The notes beneath the pieces were generated by a model. The model had not been told where the DNA came from. It did not search any database and worked only from the letters and a program-made list of their open reading frames with translations. From assembly GCA_964342525.1 (NCBI GenBank), contig CAYFGQ010000004.1:27131-91130 (forward strand): a stretch of DNA of 64,000 bases. Direction: 5' to 3'. This document shows positions 1 through 9,094 of the stretch, piece after piece (position 1 is the first letter of the stretch; every line of letters starts with the position of its first letter). This stretch comes from G963676205 sp964342525. Lineage in GTDB: Bacteria; Campylobacterota; Campylobacteria; Campylobacterales; Arcobacteraceae. A program made the position numbers and the translations under genes.

Positions 1-162
1 TTTAAATTGGCTATCTTTATAATATTGTTCTAATTTACCATTTTCATTAATTACACTTAGTACGTTAGAGTTTTTATCAAGATAATGGGAAGCTCGCACC
101 ATATATAGTTCTAATCCACCTAAATCAGGTGAAAGACAAAGTTCTAGTATATTTTTATTCAT
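1..162 (-). CDS. Glycosyltransferase, N-terminal fragment (cut by window edge)
   Basis: An open reading frame begins with ATG at 162 on the reverse strand and runs off the left edge of the window, giving 54 codons. The N-terminus contains LSPDLGGLELYM, which resembles the first strand and loop of GT4-type (GT-B fold) glycosyltransferases, where a GG-x-E motif follows the first beta strand. It sits divergently beside the LPS core operon, so a role in surface glycan assembly is likely but inferred. Only the first domain edge is visible. Confidence 0.55.
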   Translation of the reverse strand, partial: MNKNILELCLSPDLGGLELYMVRASHYLDKNSNVLSVINENGKLEQYYKDSQFK

Positions 163-241
163 GCTTGGATTTTATCGTAAATTAAGTAAAAATACCTTTT
201 AGATATACTTTATTATTATTAAAAAATATAAAAATAAATTT

Positions 242-450
242 ATGCAAAAATGTGGAATAAATTTTATTAGATATAATGATTTTGTTGAAAGTTAGTAGGA
301 AAAGAAAATATTTATTTAGGTATAAAAGAAGACTTTTTTAATTTAGGCAATAGTGAAAAAATAGATATTTCTTCATATTGGGAGCATGGCAGAGTTTTAA
401 AGAAAAATGTAGTGATAAAAAAACTAGAAAATTTTTACGAAAATTTGTAA
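242..450 (+). pseudogene. Decayed gene remnant in the 163-556 gap
   Basis: The stretch between the partial glycosyltransferase and the LPS operon has no intact gene. One frame opens at ATG 242 and reads MQKCGINFIRYNDFVES before stopping at 293. A second frame, shifted by one, is open from 289 to a stop at 448-450 and encodes a sensible tail with KIDISSYWEHGRVL. Joined, they look like the ends of a deleted or frameshifted gene. I cannot name the family. Its position between glycosyltransferase genes suggests a lost LPS gene, but this is a guess. Confidence 0.3.
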
Positions 451-556
451 ATCAATTAAAAGTCATTTTTAGATACAATCTATTCTTATATATAAGAAGA
501 TAATTTATTTATCTTCCTTTTAGAATTCATATAAAGCAACATATTAAAGGTATTTG

Positions 557-1540
557 ATGAAAATATTGTTTATCAATAGTGGTTCAGCTGATTATGTTCA
601 AGATCTAACTTATACAGGTTTAGTTAAAAAGTTTGGTTTTAAGAATGTAATTGATTATAAATGGAATAAAAAGTACCATCTACCTTACAAAAAATATCCA
701 AAAAATATAGGTTATATAAAAAACTCTTTTTTCCCTTCTTTGTTAAATCGTAATTTTAAAAATATTGACTATGTATTTATTGGCTCATGTAAAGTTGATT
801 GTTTTGAAAATTATTTGGAGATAATTGATGAGATCCCTTCTCATGTTCCAATTGTATTGATTGATGGAGGAGACTATATAGATATAGCAAATGATATATC
901 TGATATGTATGGTAGACCTGATCTTAAAGAAAAAGTATTATCTAAAAGAGAAATAGATTATATTTTTAAAAGGGAATTTTTAATAGATAAAAAATATGAT
1001 AAGAATGTATTCCCTTTACCCATGTCATTTAATTATGATAGATTACCTAGTTTAGATTATAATTTAAAATATGATGTTAGTTTTTGGGCTGTAGAATCCC
1101 ATGAAATAAGGGCAAAAGCTCTTGATATTTTACAAGATAAATTTGATTGTAGATCAAATGGAACAGAGCGTAATCAGAAGTTTAGTAAATATAAAAGAAA
1201 AGGTGAAGAGTATTTACGGGAATTAGCCCGTTGTAAGATAGTACTTAATTTTCGTGGAGTTGGTTGGGATACTATGAGATATTGGGAAACACCTGCTATT
1301 GGAAGATTTATGATCTCTCAAAAACCACAAATTCTAATACCTAATAATTATAGAAATGAAAAAGAAGTGATCTGGTGTAAAGATGATCTTAGTGATCTAA
1401 CCTCCCTTTGTGAGTATTATTTAAAACATGATGACAAAAGGGAGCAGATAGCTAAAAATGCCATGGACTACTCAAAGGCATACCATACAGATGAGAAAAG
1501 AATAGATTATATTTTTGAGTGTATAAATAAATGTCAGTAA
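557..1540 (+). CDS. CgeB/YkvP-like glycosyltransferase (GT1-type)
   Basis: Encodes 327 residues. The start is taken as ATG 557, preceded by AAAGG at 546-550; an in-frame TTG lies one codon upstream. The C-terminal third (YLRELARCKIVLNFRG, then WDTMRYWETPAIGRF) matches the nucleotide-sugar binding half of the glycosyl-transferase 1 / CgeB-like family (PF13524), in which the acidic residue near ETPA contacts the sugar nucleotide. It opens the LPS core operon and overlaps the next gene by 10 bases, so it probably adds a core or outer-core sugar at the cytoplasmic face. Donor and acceptor cannot be told from sequence. Confidence 0.75.
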   Translation: MKILFINSGSADYVQDLTYTGLVKKFGFKNVIDYKWNKKYHLPYKKYPKNIGYIKNSFFPSLLNRNFKNIDYVFIGSCKVDCFENYLEIIDEIPSHVPIVLIDGGDYIDIANDISDMYGRPDLKEKVLSKREIDYIFKREFLIDKKYDKNVFPLPMSFNYDRLPSLDYNLKYDVSFWAVESHEIRAKALDILQDKFDCRSNGTERNQKFSKYKRKGEEYLRELARCKIVLNFRGVGWDTMRYWETPAIGRFMISQKPQILIPNNYRNEKEVIWCKDDLSDLTSLCEYYLKHDDKREQIAKNAMDYSKAYHTDEKRIDYIFECINKCQ

Positions 1541-2286
1541 AATATAAAATAAATCCTAAATATGAAAAAGAGTTTAAAGATTTTTTATTAAATATAAAAG
1601 ATTATTTTAAAAAAAATAGTGAGACCATACATAAAGCTAGAAATGAATTAAAAATTATAAATCATAATAACATTGATACAGTAGTAAAAGCTTTTCGAGT
1701 ACCAAATATAGTAAATCAAATAGCATATGCATATTTTAGAGGAAGTAAGGCTAAAAAATCTTATGAGAATGGGATGAGATTACATGAATTAGGTATAGAA
1801 TCCCCAGAACCTATAGGATATATAGAATTTTATGAGTCTGGACTTTTAAAGGAGAGCTTTTTTATATCATTAAAGCAAGATTATGACTTTACAATGGCTC
1901 ATATTAGGGATGATCAGCCTGAATATAAAAATGAAGTCTTAGAGCAGTTTGCCAAGTTTAGCTATAAGGTTCATCAAAAAGGGATTTGGCATAGTGACTA
2001 TTCTGGTGGAAATATTTTAGTTCAAAAAAATGATGATAAATATCTATTTTCTTTAGTTGACATAAATAGGATGAAGTTTTTAGATATCAATGCTTATGAT
2101 GGATTAGAAAATTTCAATAAATTTTGGTTTAATGAAGAGGATTTAACAACTATTGGGAAAATCTATGCCAAAGTTGCAAATTTGGATCAATCTAGAGCTA
2201 TATCAGAGATAATAGAACACGATAGAAAATTAAAAGAGTTTGTTGAAAATAGACGTAAATGGAAAAAAAGAATTTTAGGGAAGTAA
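1531..2286 (+). CDS. WaaP/KdkA-type LPS core kinase
   Basis: A 251-residue kinase-fold protein of the lipopolysaccharide kinase (Kdo/WaaP) family. Visible catalytic features are a likely ATP-binding lysine in VVKAF near residue 53, the catalytic loop HSDYSGGNIL at 154-163 (HxDx4N) and the metal-binding DIN at 177-179 replacing the usual DFG. Family members phosphorylate heptose or Kdo of the LPS inner core at the cytoplasmic membrane. Its place inside the heptose operon supports this. It overlaps the preceding glycosyltransferase by 10 bases, indicating translational coupling. The exact sugar phosphorylated is not determined. Confidence 0.78.
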   Translation: MSVKYKINPKYEKEFKDFLLNIKDYFKKNSETIHKARNELKIINHNNIDTVVKAFRVPNIVNQIAYAYFRGSKAKKSYENGMRLHELGIESPEPIGYIEFYESGLLKESFFISLKQDYDFTMAHIRDDQPEYKNEVLEQFAKFSYKVHQKGIWHSDYSGGNILVQKNDDKYLFSLVDINRMKFLDINAYDGLENFNKFWFNEEDLTTIGKIYAKVANLDQSRAISEIIEHDRKLKEFVENRRKWKKRILGK

Positions 2287-2293
2287 ATAAAAA

Positions 2294-3058
2294 ATGAATA
2301 ATATAAAGATAAGTGCGGCAATAATTACTTTCAATGAAGAAAAAAATATAAAAAGATGTATTGATTCCCTTGATTTTGTTGATGAGGTTGTAGTGGTTGA
2401 TTCATTAAGTTCTGATAAAACCTGTGAGATTGCAAAGGAACTTGGGGCTGTAGTGATAGATCAAAAATTTTTAGGGCATATTGATCAAAAACAATTAGCA
2501 GTGGATAATTGCTCTCATGAGTGGATCATATCTTTAGATGCTGATGAAAAAGTCTCTCCAGAGCTTAAAGCTTCAATATTAGAACTTATAAAAAAAGGTT
2601 TTGATAAGGATGCTTATGAAATGAATAGGGTGAGTTTCCATCTTGGTCGTTGGATAAGACATGGGGGATGGTATCCAGATAGAAAGATTAGACTTTTTAA
2701 TAAAAACAAAGCTCACTGGGGTGGATATAATCCCCATGATAAAGTGATAGTAAATGGCAGTGTAGGAAGAATTAAAGGTGATTTACAACACTATGTATTT
2801 AAAGATCTAAGACACAATATCGATACAAATAATTCATACTCTTCAATTATGGCAGAAGATTTATATAAGGGTGAAAAGAAATTTTCATATCTAAAACTAT
2901 TTTTAAAACCCTTAGGAAAGTTTATAGAAACATATATCTACAAAAGAGGATTCCTTGATGGTATGCCAGGATTTATAATAGCTGTGGGTGCTGCTTATAG
3001 TATGTTTCTAAAGTTTGCAAAACTATGGGAACTAGAAAAGGTTAAAGGTAAAAAATAG
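2294..3058 (+). CDS. GT2 glycosyltransferase, LgtF/WaaE type
   Basis: A 254-residue family 2 glycosyltransferase. The N-terminal ISAAIITFNEEKNIKRC is the GT-A nucleotide-binding start and SLDADEKVS near residues 81-89 carries the metal-binding DAD motif. HWGGYNPHDKV near 150 is typical of the LgtF/WaaE/KdtX branch, which adds beta-1,4-glucose to heptose I of the LPS core. The C-terminus has a short hydrophobic segment (FIIAVGAAYSMFLKFA) that could associate with membrane. It starts seven bases after the kinase gene and ends one base before the next gene. Glucose as donor is inferred from family. Confidence 0.8.
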   Translation: MNNIKISAAIITFNEEKNIKRCIDSLDFVDEVVVVDSLSSDKTCEIAKELGAVVIDQKFLGHIDQKQLAVDNCSHEWIISLDADEKVSPELKASILELIKKGFDKDAYEMNRVSFHLGRWIRHGGWYPDRKIRLFNKNKAHWGGYNPHDKVIVNGSVGRIKGDLQHYVFKDLRHNIDTNNSYSSIMAEDLYKGEKKFSYLKLFLKPLGKFIETYIYKRGFLDGMPGFIIAVGAAYSMFLKFAKLWELEKVKGKK

Positions 3059-3991
3059 ATGAACATCCTTGTAACTAGACATGATAAGATAGGTGATTTT
3101 ATGACAACATTACCTATGTTGAAAATTCTTAAGAAGTATACAAAACATAAGGTGACAGTTTTAGTTTCAAAGATCAATTTTGATCTTGCAAAATCTTTGC
3201 CTTATGTGGATGATGTGATTCTGTATACTGAAAATACTACTGAGCTTTTAGGGGAAATTCACGCTAGAAAGATTGATGTGAGTATCTCATGTTTTATAGA
3301 TACTCATCTTGCTTGGGTTTTATTTCTTGCTCGTATTCCTGAGCGTTATGGTCCAGCTACAAAGCTTGCTCAAATATTTTTAAATAAAAGAGTAAAACAA
3401 AGACGTAGTGAAGTGAAAATGACAGAGTGGGAATATAATGTTGATCTACTTAAGGCTTTTATCCCAGATATTAAAATTCATATCGATAGACCTCTTTTAG
3501 AGTTTAAAAAAGAAAAAACAGAAGATAAAAAAATCATAGCATTCCATGCTGGATATGGTGGAAGTAGTGATGGAAATCTTACTTTAGATGATTATCTAAA
3601 TCTCGCAAGAAGTATAAGTGATAAGCAAAATCTAAAAATAGTATTTACCTTTGGACCAGATGATGGGGATAGTAAAGATTATATTGAAGAAAATCTTGAT
3701 TTTAAAGCTGATATAATAGATAGCAAAATGTCACTTATAGAGTTTTGTGAGATGATAAGTACCTTTGATCTTTTTGTAAGCACATCAACAGGACCTATGC
3801 ATTTAGCTGGTGGATTAAATATAAAAACAATGTCATTTTTTGGAGACAGTTTATTTGCTAGTTCAAAAAGATGGGCAACAATAAGTGATAAAAAGAAACA
3901 AAACAATTTTGAAGTACCAAATGATTATGGTAGAGATTATTATAAAAACGTAGAAAATAAATTAAAGGAATTAATCAATGAAATACAATAA
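3059..3991 (+). CDS. GT9 ADP-heptose:LPS heptosyltransferase family protein
   Basis: Encodes 310 residues of glycosyltransferase family 9. The start MNILVTRHDKIGDFMTTLP has the conserved xRxDxIGD element of heptosyltransferases, and the C-terminal domain contains STSTGPMHLAGG, the ADP-heptose binding loop. A second family member (waaF) closes the operon, so this one may be heptosyltransferase I or a further heptosyltransferase; the sequence does not settle which. It abuts the preceding gene and overlaps hldD by 14 bases. Confidence 0.8.
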   Translation: MNILVTRHDKIGDFMTTLPMLKILKKYTKHKVTVLVSKINFDLAKSLPYVDDVILYTENTTELLGEIHARKIDVSISCFIDTHLAWVLFLARIPERYGPATKLAQIFLNKRVKQRRSEVKMTEWEYNVDLLKAFIPDIKIHIDRPLLEFKKEKTEDKKIIAFHAGYGGSSDGNLTLDDYLNLARSISDKQNLKIVFTFGPDDGDSKDYIEENLDFKADIIDSKMSLIEFCEMISTFDLFVSTSTGPMHLAGGLNIKTMSFFGDSLFASSKRWATISDKKKQNNFEVPNDYGRDYYKNVENKLKELINEIQ

Positions 3992-5027
3992 TATAGATTT
4001 TAATAACAAATCAGTTCTAATCACAGGTGGGGCTGGTTTTATAGGTAGTAATTTAGCTTTTTATTTCCAAAACAATTTCCCAGATTGTAAAGTGGTAGTA
4101 TTTGATTGTTTTAGAAGTGGTGAGACATTGTCAAATGGAAACCTAAGAAGCTTTGGACACTACAAAAATCTACTTGGTTTTAATGGTATAGTTATCAGTG
4201 GTGATATTAATGACTCTGAAGATATTGCAAGACTTGATGATCATTATAAGTTTGATTATATATTCCATCAAGCAGCTATTTCAGATACTACCGCAGGTGA
4301 GCAAGATCTTATGATCCAAACAAATGTAAATGCCTTTGAAGATTTATTAAAAATCGCTATCAAACATGGTGCAAATATGATCTATGCAAGTTCTGCAGCT
4401 ACATATGGTGATGCTCCAAGTCCACAGACTGTAGGAACTGAAAACCCTGGAAATGTATATGGATTCTCAAAACTTATGATGGATAATGTGGCTAGAAAAT
4501 ATATTAAAATCGAAGAGAAAAAACAAAAAAGAGATGGAGAATCTATCTCAATAGTTGGGCTTAGATATTTTAATGTATATGGTCCAAGAGAATTTTATAA
4601 AAATAAAACAGCTTCAACAGTAGTACAATTTGGACATCAAATCCTAAAAGGAAACACTCCAAGACTATTTGAAGGAAGTGATAAAATTATCAGAGACTTT
4701 ATCTTCATTGAAGATGTAGTTCAAGCCAATATCAAAGCTTGTGCACCTAAAAAATCTGGTGTATATAATGTAGGTACAGCTAAACCAAGATCATTCCAAG
4801 ATATTGCAGATATTTTACAAAAAGAGCTTGGAACTGATTATGGTACAGAGTATATTCCAAACCCATTTGTTGGTCAATATCAATTCCATACAGAAGCAAA
4901 TATTGATGAGACTATAGAGTTTTTAGGGTATCAGCCAAGATTCTCAATGGAAGATGGGATCAAAGCATATATCCCAGAGATCAAAAGACTCTTTGTAGCA
5001 GAGAAAGTAGGACAAAATGCTAAATAG
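3978..5027 (+). CDS. hldD: ADP-L-glycero-D-manno-heptose 6-epimerase
   Basis: A 349-residue extended SDR epimerase converting ADP-D-glycero- to ADP-L-glycero-D-manno-heptose, the donor for the heptosyltransferases around it. TGGAGFIGSN at 16-25 is the NADP-binding glycine motif; YGFSK at 161-165 supplies the catalytic Tyr-Lys pair, and ASSAATYG near 137-144 the serine/threonine region. LRYFNVYGPREFYK is typical of HldD. ATG 3978 has AAAGGAATT just upstream. It overlaps the GT9 gene upstream and hldE downstream, fixing it within a single transcription unit. Confidence 0.92.
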   Translation: MKYNNIDFNNKSVLITGGAGFIGSNLAFYFQNNFPDCKVVVFDCFRSGETLSNGNLRSFGHYKNLLGFNGIVISGDINDSEDIARLDDHYKFDYIFHQAAISDTTAGEQDLMIQTNVNAFEDLLKIAIKHGANMIYASSAATYGDAPSPQTVGTENPGNVYGFSKLMMDNVARKYIKIEEKKQKRDGESISIVGLRYFNVYGPREFYKNKTASTVVQFGHQILKGNTPRLFEGSDKIIRDFIFIEDVVQANIKACAPKKSGVYNVGTAKPRSFQDIADILQKELGTDYGTEYIPNPFVGQYQFHTEANIDETIEFLGYQPRFSMEDGIKAYIPEIKRLFVAEKVGQNAK

Positions 5028-6435
5028 TAAACCAAGAATTCTAGTAATTGGTGATCTTATGATAGATCATTACCTTTGGGGTAGTGTAAATCGTATCTCA
5101 CCAGAAGCACCTGTTCAAGTAGTAGATGTAAATAAAGAGACAACTGTATTAGGTGGCGCAGGAAATGTGATCAATAATCTTCACTCTTTGGGGTGTAAGG
5201 TTGGTGTGATCTCTGCAATAGGAAAAGATGAAGTTGGTGAAGAGCTTAGAGCTATGCTTGAGGCTATAGATACAGAAGCATTACTAATAGAAGAAGAGAA
5301 TAGAAAAACTTCTAAAAAAAGTAGAATCATAGCAGGACATCAACAAGTAGTAAGATATGATAGAGAATCAAAAGATAATATTGTAGAAAAAACTTCCCAT
5401 GCAATTTTTGAAGAGTTTAAACTAGTAGTAGATGAATACGATATCGTACTTCTTTCTGATTATGGAAAAGGTGTACTTACTGATAAACTTACTTTAAATA
5501 TCATCGAATATGCAAACCAAAAAGCTAAAAAAGTATTAGTTGATCCAAAGGGTGATGACTACTCTAAATACTCTGGGGCATATCTTCTTACACCAAATAA
5601 AAAAGAAGCGATACAAGCTTCAAAAATAGATATCAAAGATGATACATCTTTAATAGAGGCTCTTAAAAAACTAAAAGAGACTGCTAATCTTGGTATCTCA
5701 CTTATTACACTAAGTGAAGATGGTATCGCTATTTATGATGATAAACTTACTATGCGACCAACAGTAGCTAGGGAGGTTTATGATGTAACAGGTGCAGGGG
5801 ATACAGTACTTGCATCTTTAGGATATTCTTTAGCTCTTGGAAAAGATATAATCTCAGCTGTAGAGTTTGCAAACCTAGCTGCTGGTGTTGTTGTAGGTAA
5901 ATTAGGAAGTGCAACAGCTACACTAGATGAGATAGAAGACTATAAAGCAAGTCTTCATAAATCAAGTATCGAAAATCATATCAAATCATTTGATGAGATT
6001 AAAGTGCAAGTTGAAAGACTTAAAAAACTTGGTAAAAAAATAGTATTTACAAATGGGTGTTTTGATATTCTACACCGTGGACACGTAAGCTACCTAGATA
6101 CTGCAAAATCATTTGGTGATGTTTTAATCCTTGGGTTAAATACAGATGCAAGTGTAAAAAGACTAAAAGGAGAAGATAGACCTATCAACAATGAAGATGA
6201 TAGGGCATATATCCTAGCAGGTCTTGAAAGCGTAGATTATGTAGTGAAATTTGGTGAAGATACACCATACGATCTTATCAAAATAGTTCAGCCTGATACA
6301 TTAGTAAAAGGTGGAGACTATGAAGGTAAAGAGGTAGTTGGTAGTGATATCGCTGGTGAAGTGAAGCTGGTACAATTTGTAGATGGTAGAAGTACTACTA
6401 GAACAATTGAGAAGATACAAAAAACATCTGAATGA
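5017..6435 (+). CDS. hldE: Bifunctional heptose-7-P kinase / heptose-1-P adenylyltransferase
   Basis: A 472-residue two-domain enzyme, normal for HldE. Residues 1 to about 315 form a ribokinase-type sugar kinase, with GGAGNVINN near 47 and the catalytic DVTGAGDTVLA near 255. The C-terminal domain from about 340 is a cytidylyltransferase-like fold with FTNGCFDILHRGH (the HxGH motif). It phosphorylates heptose-7-phosphate and then adenylylates heptose-1-phosphate. GmhA and GmhB, the isomerase and intervening phosphatase, are not in the window. ATG 5017 follows an AGGA at suitable distance, and the 3' end overlaps waaF in an ATGA arrangement. Confidence 0.93.
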   Translation: MLNSKPRILVIGDLMIDHYLWGSVNRISPEAPVQVVDVNKETTVLGGAGNVINNLHSLGCKVGVISAIGKDEVGEELRAMLEAIDTEALLIEEENRKTSKKSRIIAGHQQVVRYDRESKDNIVEKTSHAIFEEFKLVVDEYDIVLLSDYGKGVLTDKLTLNIIEYANQKAKKVLVDPKGDDYSKYSGAYLLTPNKKEAIQASKIDIKDDTSLIEALKKLKETANLGISLITLSEDGIAIYDDKLTMRPTVAREVYDVTGAGDTVLASLGYSLALGKDIISAVEFANLAAGVVVGKLGSATATLDEIEDYKASLHKSSIENHIKSFDEIKVQVERLKKLGKKIVFTNGCFDILHRGHVSYLDTAKSFGDVLILGLNTDASVKRLKGEDRPINNEDDRAYILAGLESVDYVVKFGEDTPYDLIKIVQPDTLVKGGDYEGKEVVGSDIAGEVKLVQFVDGRSTTRTIEKIQKTSE

Positions 6436-7385
6436 AAATATTTATAGAGATACCTACATGGCTAGGGGATGCAGTGATGACAACCCCAGCCATAGAAAAC
6501 ATCATAAAAAGCTATCCAGAGGCTAAACTTACTATCTTTGGATCATTTGTATCTACAAAACTTTTTTTAAATCATCCTAGTGTAGAAAAGATCATAATAG
6601 ATGATAGTAAAAAAGCAAATATAAGATATCTAAGACTTTTTGAACTGGCAAAAAATGCTGGAGAAAATTTCGATTTTGCCCTAAGTTTTAGAAAAAACTT
6701 TACAACAAAATATCTATTATTTTTTGTAAAAGCAAAAAATAAATTTAGATACCAAAGATATGACAAGGGCTTAAATACTCACCAAGTGATAAGATACAAT
6801 GATTTTGTAAATAGATCACTAGGTATAACTCACGATCCAGATAAACTAAAAATATACCTAGAATCAAAGATAAAAGTAAATGATAAACCCACTTTAGGAT
6901 TAAACCCAGGAGCAACATATGGAAGTGCAAAAAGATGGTACCCTGAAGAGTTTGCAAAAGTGGCTATAGAACTATCTAAAAAATACGATATCAAAATCTT
7001 CGGTGGACCAGGTGAAGTTGATATAGCAGCAGATATAGAACAAGCCCTAAAAATTGCAGAGGTATCAAACTACCAAAACCTAGCAGGAAAAACATCTGTA
7101 GAGGAGCTAATAACTGAGATAGCAAGACTTGATCTATTTATCACAAATGACTCAGGGCCAATGCACTTAGCAGCAGCTTTTCAAGTACCTACAGTAGCTA
7201 TCTTTGGACCAACACGCCACAATGAAACAAACCAATGGAAAAATAAACATGAAATGCTTATAAGAAAAGATATGGAGTGTGCACCATGTATGAAAAGGAA
7301 GTGTCCTTTGGAGCATCATAATTGTATGAAAGAGATAAAAGCTGGGGATGTGTTGGATAGGGTTGAGAAAGAGGGGTTTAGGTAG
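6432..7385 (+). CDS. waaF: ADP-heptose:LPS heptosyltransferase II
   Basis: A 317-residue GT9 enzyme with the WaaF start IPTWLGDAVMTTPAI, the NPGATYGSAKRWYPEEFA motif typical of heptosyltransferase II, and NDSGPMHLAAA in the C-terminal ADP-heptose site. A cysteine-rich tail (ECAPCMKRKCPLEHHNCM) is the conserved WaaF C-terminus. It adds the second heptose of the LPS inner core. The gene starts inside the hldE stop codon and ends the operon; the gene to the right is convergent, with only 13 bases between the two stop codons. Confidence 0.92.
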   Translation: MKIFIEIPTWLGDAVMTTPAIENIIKSYPEAKLTIFGSFVSTKLFLNHPSVEKIIIDDSKKANIRYLRLFELAKNAGENFDFALSFRKNFTTKYLLFFVKAKNKFRYQRYDKGLNTHQVIRYNDFVNRSLGITHDPDKLKIYLESKIKVNDKPTLGLNPGATYGSAKRWYPEEFAKVAIELSKKYDIKIFGGPGEVDIAADIEQALKIAEVSNYQNLAGKTSVEELITEIARLDLFITNDSGPMHLAAAFQVPTVAIFGPTRHNETNQWKNKHEMLIRKDMECAPCMKRKCPLEHHNCMKEIKAGDVLDRVEKEGFR

Positions 7386-7398
7386 TTTATAGAATATG

Positions 7399-8151
7399 TT
7401 AATCTTCAATTTTAGTTAACATAGTTCTATATATCCAACCTTCTTTTTCTATTCCATCTTCTAATTCAAATTTTATATTTACCCAACCATCAGAGTATCC
7501 AATTTTCTCAACATAAGTATTTTTATGCAATTTTGTAATTATATTTGAATTGTTTTCTTTTGTTGGTGTTGATCTTACTCTTACATTATTTCGATTTGAT
7601 TTATAGTGTATATCATTATTAAGTAATCCATCATATATATTATATAATGGAAAAGAATTTGAAATTAGAATAATAATTATAGCAATAATAAATTTTCTAT
7701 ATTTTTCTGATTCAATAGAACTTTTTAATATATTTATATCTGGTGACATTTCACATAGAGTTTCGAAGGATTCATTGATTATGTTTCTTTCTTTTTTTCC
7801 TTTTATTTCATTAGTTAATAATTCCTCTATAAGTTCTTGAAGTGTTAAATCATCTTTGTGTTTTGATTTTATTTCATCTATTTTTAATTGTAATAAGGTT
7901 TCATTTTCAAATTTAGTATGTAATAATTGACTCAATTCTAAGATAGAATTTATAGATTCAGCCATAAGTTTATACATTGAATTGATTTCTTTATATATTT
8001 CAATTAATGGGTTTTGAGTTAATACTAAAAGAGAGTTTCTCAATTCTTGTAATAGTTTTAATATTATTCCTAAAGGAGATGATTCAAATATTAAGTTAAG
8101 TTCTTTGTGAATTTCAGTTATTGGGTTTACAATATTAAATAAGTTTTTCAA
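7399..8151 (-). CDS. Membrane-anchored bacterial SH3-domain protein
   Basis: A 250-residue protein starting with TTG at 8151, preceded by AAAGGAAG on the reverse strand. The first 165 residues are charged and helical with no family I recognise. A single hydrophobic segment near 165-185 (FIIAIIIILISNSFPLY) follows, and the last 70 residues form a bacterial SH3 domain (NVRVRSTPTKENN, then GWVNIKF, then GWIYR). The SH3 part probably lies outside the membrane and may bind peptidoglycan or another protein. The gene is a singleton between the LPS and B12 operons and its AT content looks slightly higher than theirs. Function unknown. Confidence 0.6.
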   Translation of the reverse strand: MKNLFNIVNPITEIHKELNLIFESSPLGIILKLLQELRNSLLVLTQNPLIEIYKEINSMYKLMAESINSILELSQLLHTKFENETLLQLKIDEIKSKHKDDLTLQELIEELLTNEIKGKKERNIINESFETLCEMSPDINILKSSIESEKYRKFIIAIIIILISNSFPLYNIYDGLLNNDIHYKSNRNNVRVRSTPTKENNSNIITKLHKNTYVEKIGYSDGWVNIKFELEDGIEKEGWIYRTMLTKIED

Positions 8152-8236
8152 TATTCTTCCTTTAGATTAATAGTATATTCTATATAAAACACTCTTAATA
8201 AAAAGGAAGCTAATTTAGTTTACGTCAGCAGAAATC

Positions 8237-8270
8237 CAATAAAATAAGGAAGATATTCCTTATTTTATTG
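8237..8270. terminator. Perfect 15-bp hairpin at the end of the corrin operon
   Basis: CAATAAAATAAGGAA at 237-251 of the 8 kb block pairs perfectly with TTCCTTATTTTATTG at 256-270 around a GATA loop. The cbiH stop codon (8265-8267) lies inside the downstream arm. The AT-rich arms provide U-runs in both directions, so this is a plausible bidirectional terminator for the reverse corrin operon. Confidence 0.65.
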
Positions 8271-9047
8271 CTTCAGTTCCCCATCAAGCTCATATTTATT
8301 TAAATATCCTCTAGGAGTAAGTACAAGCCCATTTTTAGTTAATTTAGTAGTTGAATTACATACTATTATCATAGTACTCATTCCCACTTCGGGGTGTGCT
8401 ATATCTTGCTCTATCAGGTCTGTTGTTGTTGTGATAGTAATCTTCTCTTTTTCATCACGTCCTACGTTTTGTGCGATGATAGCTATTCTCTCAGGTACTT
8501 CTTTTAGTCTTGCTAGGAAATTTTGATATGGTTGGATTCTTTTTTTAGATTTTGGATTATAGATACCTATTACAAAATCACACTCTAAAGATGACTTTAC
8601 CCTTTTATCTATAAGGTTGATATCTGTTAGTCTATCTGAAAGTGAGATGATAGAGAAGTCTTGAGATACTGGTGCTCCAGCTTTAGAGGCTGCAGCCAAA
8701 AATGATGTCACTCCCGGTAAGCTGATAAGCTCTATCTCATCCCATAGGTTTTTCTCATCAATAAGTTCTACAATAAGTGTAGCCATACCAAATACATTTG
8801 CATCTCCATTTGAGATGATACAAGTTGTTTTACCTTGTCTTGCATATTCTATAGCTTGTGTACATCTCTCTATCTCGTGAGTCATTCCCGATGTGAAAAG
8901 CTCTTTTCCTTCTATAAGCTCTTTTAACTCTTTTGCATATTTTGTATAAGATACTACCACATCACACTCAGCAAGTGCTGCTTTTGCATCTGGTGTGATA
9001 TAGTGAGTACCACCAGCACCACTACTTATTATGTATAGTTTGTTCAA
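8265..9047 (-). CDS. cbiH: Precorrin-3B / cobalt-precorrin-3 C17-methyltransferase
   Basis: A 260-residue tetrapyrrole (SAM) methylase. It starts at TTG 9047, preceded by AAGGGGAT on the reverse strand; no ATG gives the same N-terminus. The SAM-binding glycine region is IISSGAGGTHYIT, and SNGDANVFGMA and LPGVTSFLAAASKAGAP are the CbiH/CobJ signature segments. It methylates C17 with ring contraction to make cobalt-precorrin-4. It lies last in the reverse corrin operon, separated from cbiG by an unusually long 242-bp gap, so it may have its own promoter or depend on readthrough. Confidence 0.9.
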   Translation of the reverse strand: MNKLYIISSGAGGTHYITPDAKAALAECDVVVSYTKYAKELKELIEGKELFTSGMTHEIERCTQAIEYARQGKTTCIISNGDANVFGMATLIVELIDEKNLWDEIELISLPGVTSFLAAASKAGAPVSQDFSIISLSDRLTDINLIDKRVKSSLECDFVIGIYNPKSKKRIQPYQNFLARLKEVPERIAIIAQNVGRDEKEKITITTTTDLIEQDIAHPEVGMSTMIIVCNSTTKLTKNGLVLTPRGYLNKYELDGELKQ

Positions 9048-9080
9048 TTTTATCCCCTTGACTATAATTTTTTATTTTTG

Positions 9081-9086
9081 TATACT
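9081..9086 (+). promoter_or_regulatory. Putative -10 box of the tiny-ORF transcript
   Basis: TATACT at 9081-9086 lies 9 bases before the first base of a 113-nt fold-back structure (9095-9207). A start about 7 bases downstream would place the RNA 5' end at the outer arm of that structure. There is no convincing -35 box, which is common in Campylobacterota. Assignment is by position and sequence only. Confidence 0.35.
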
Positions 9087-9094
9087 TTTATTGA

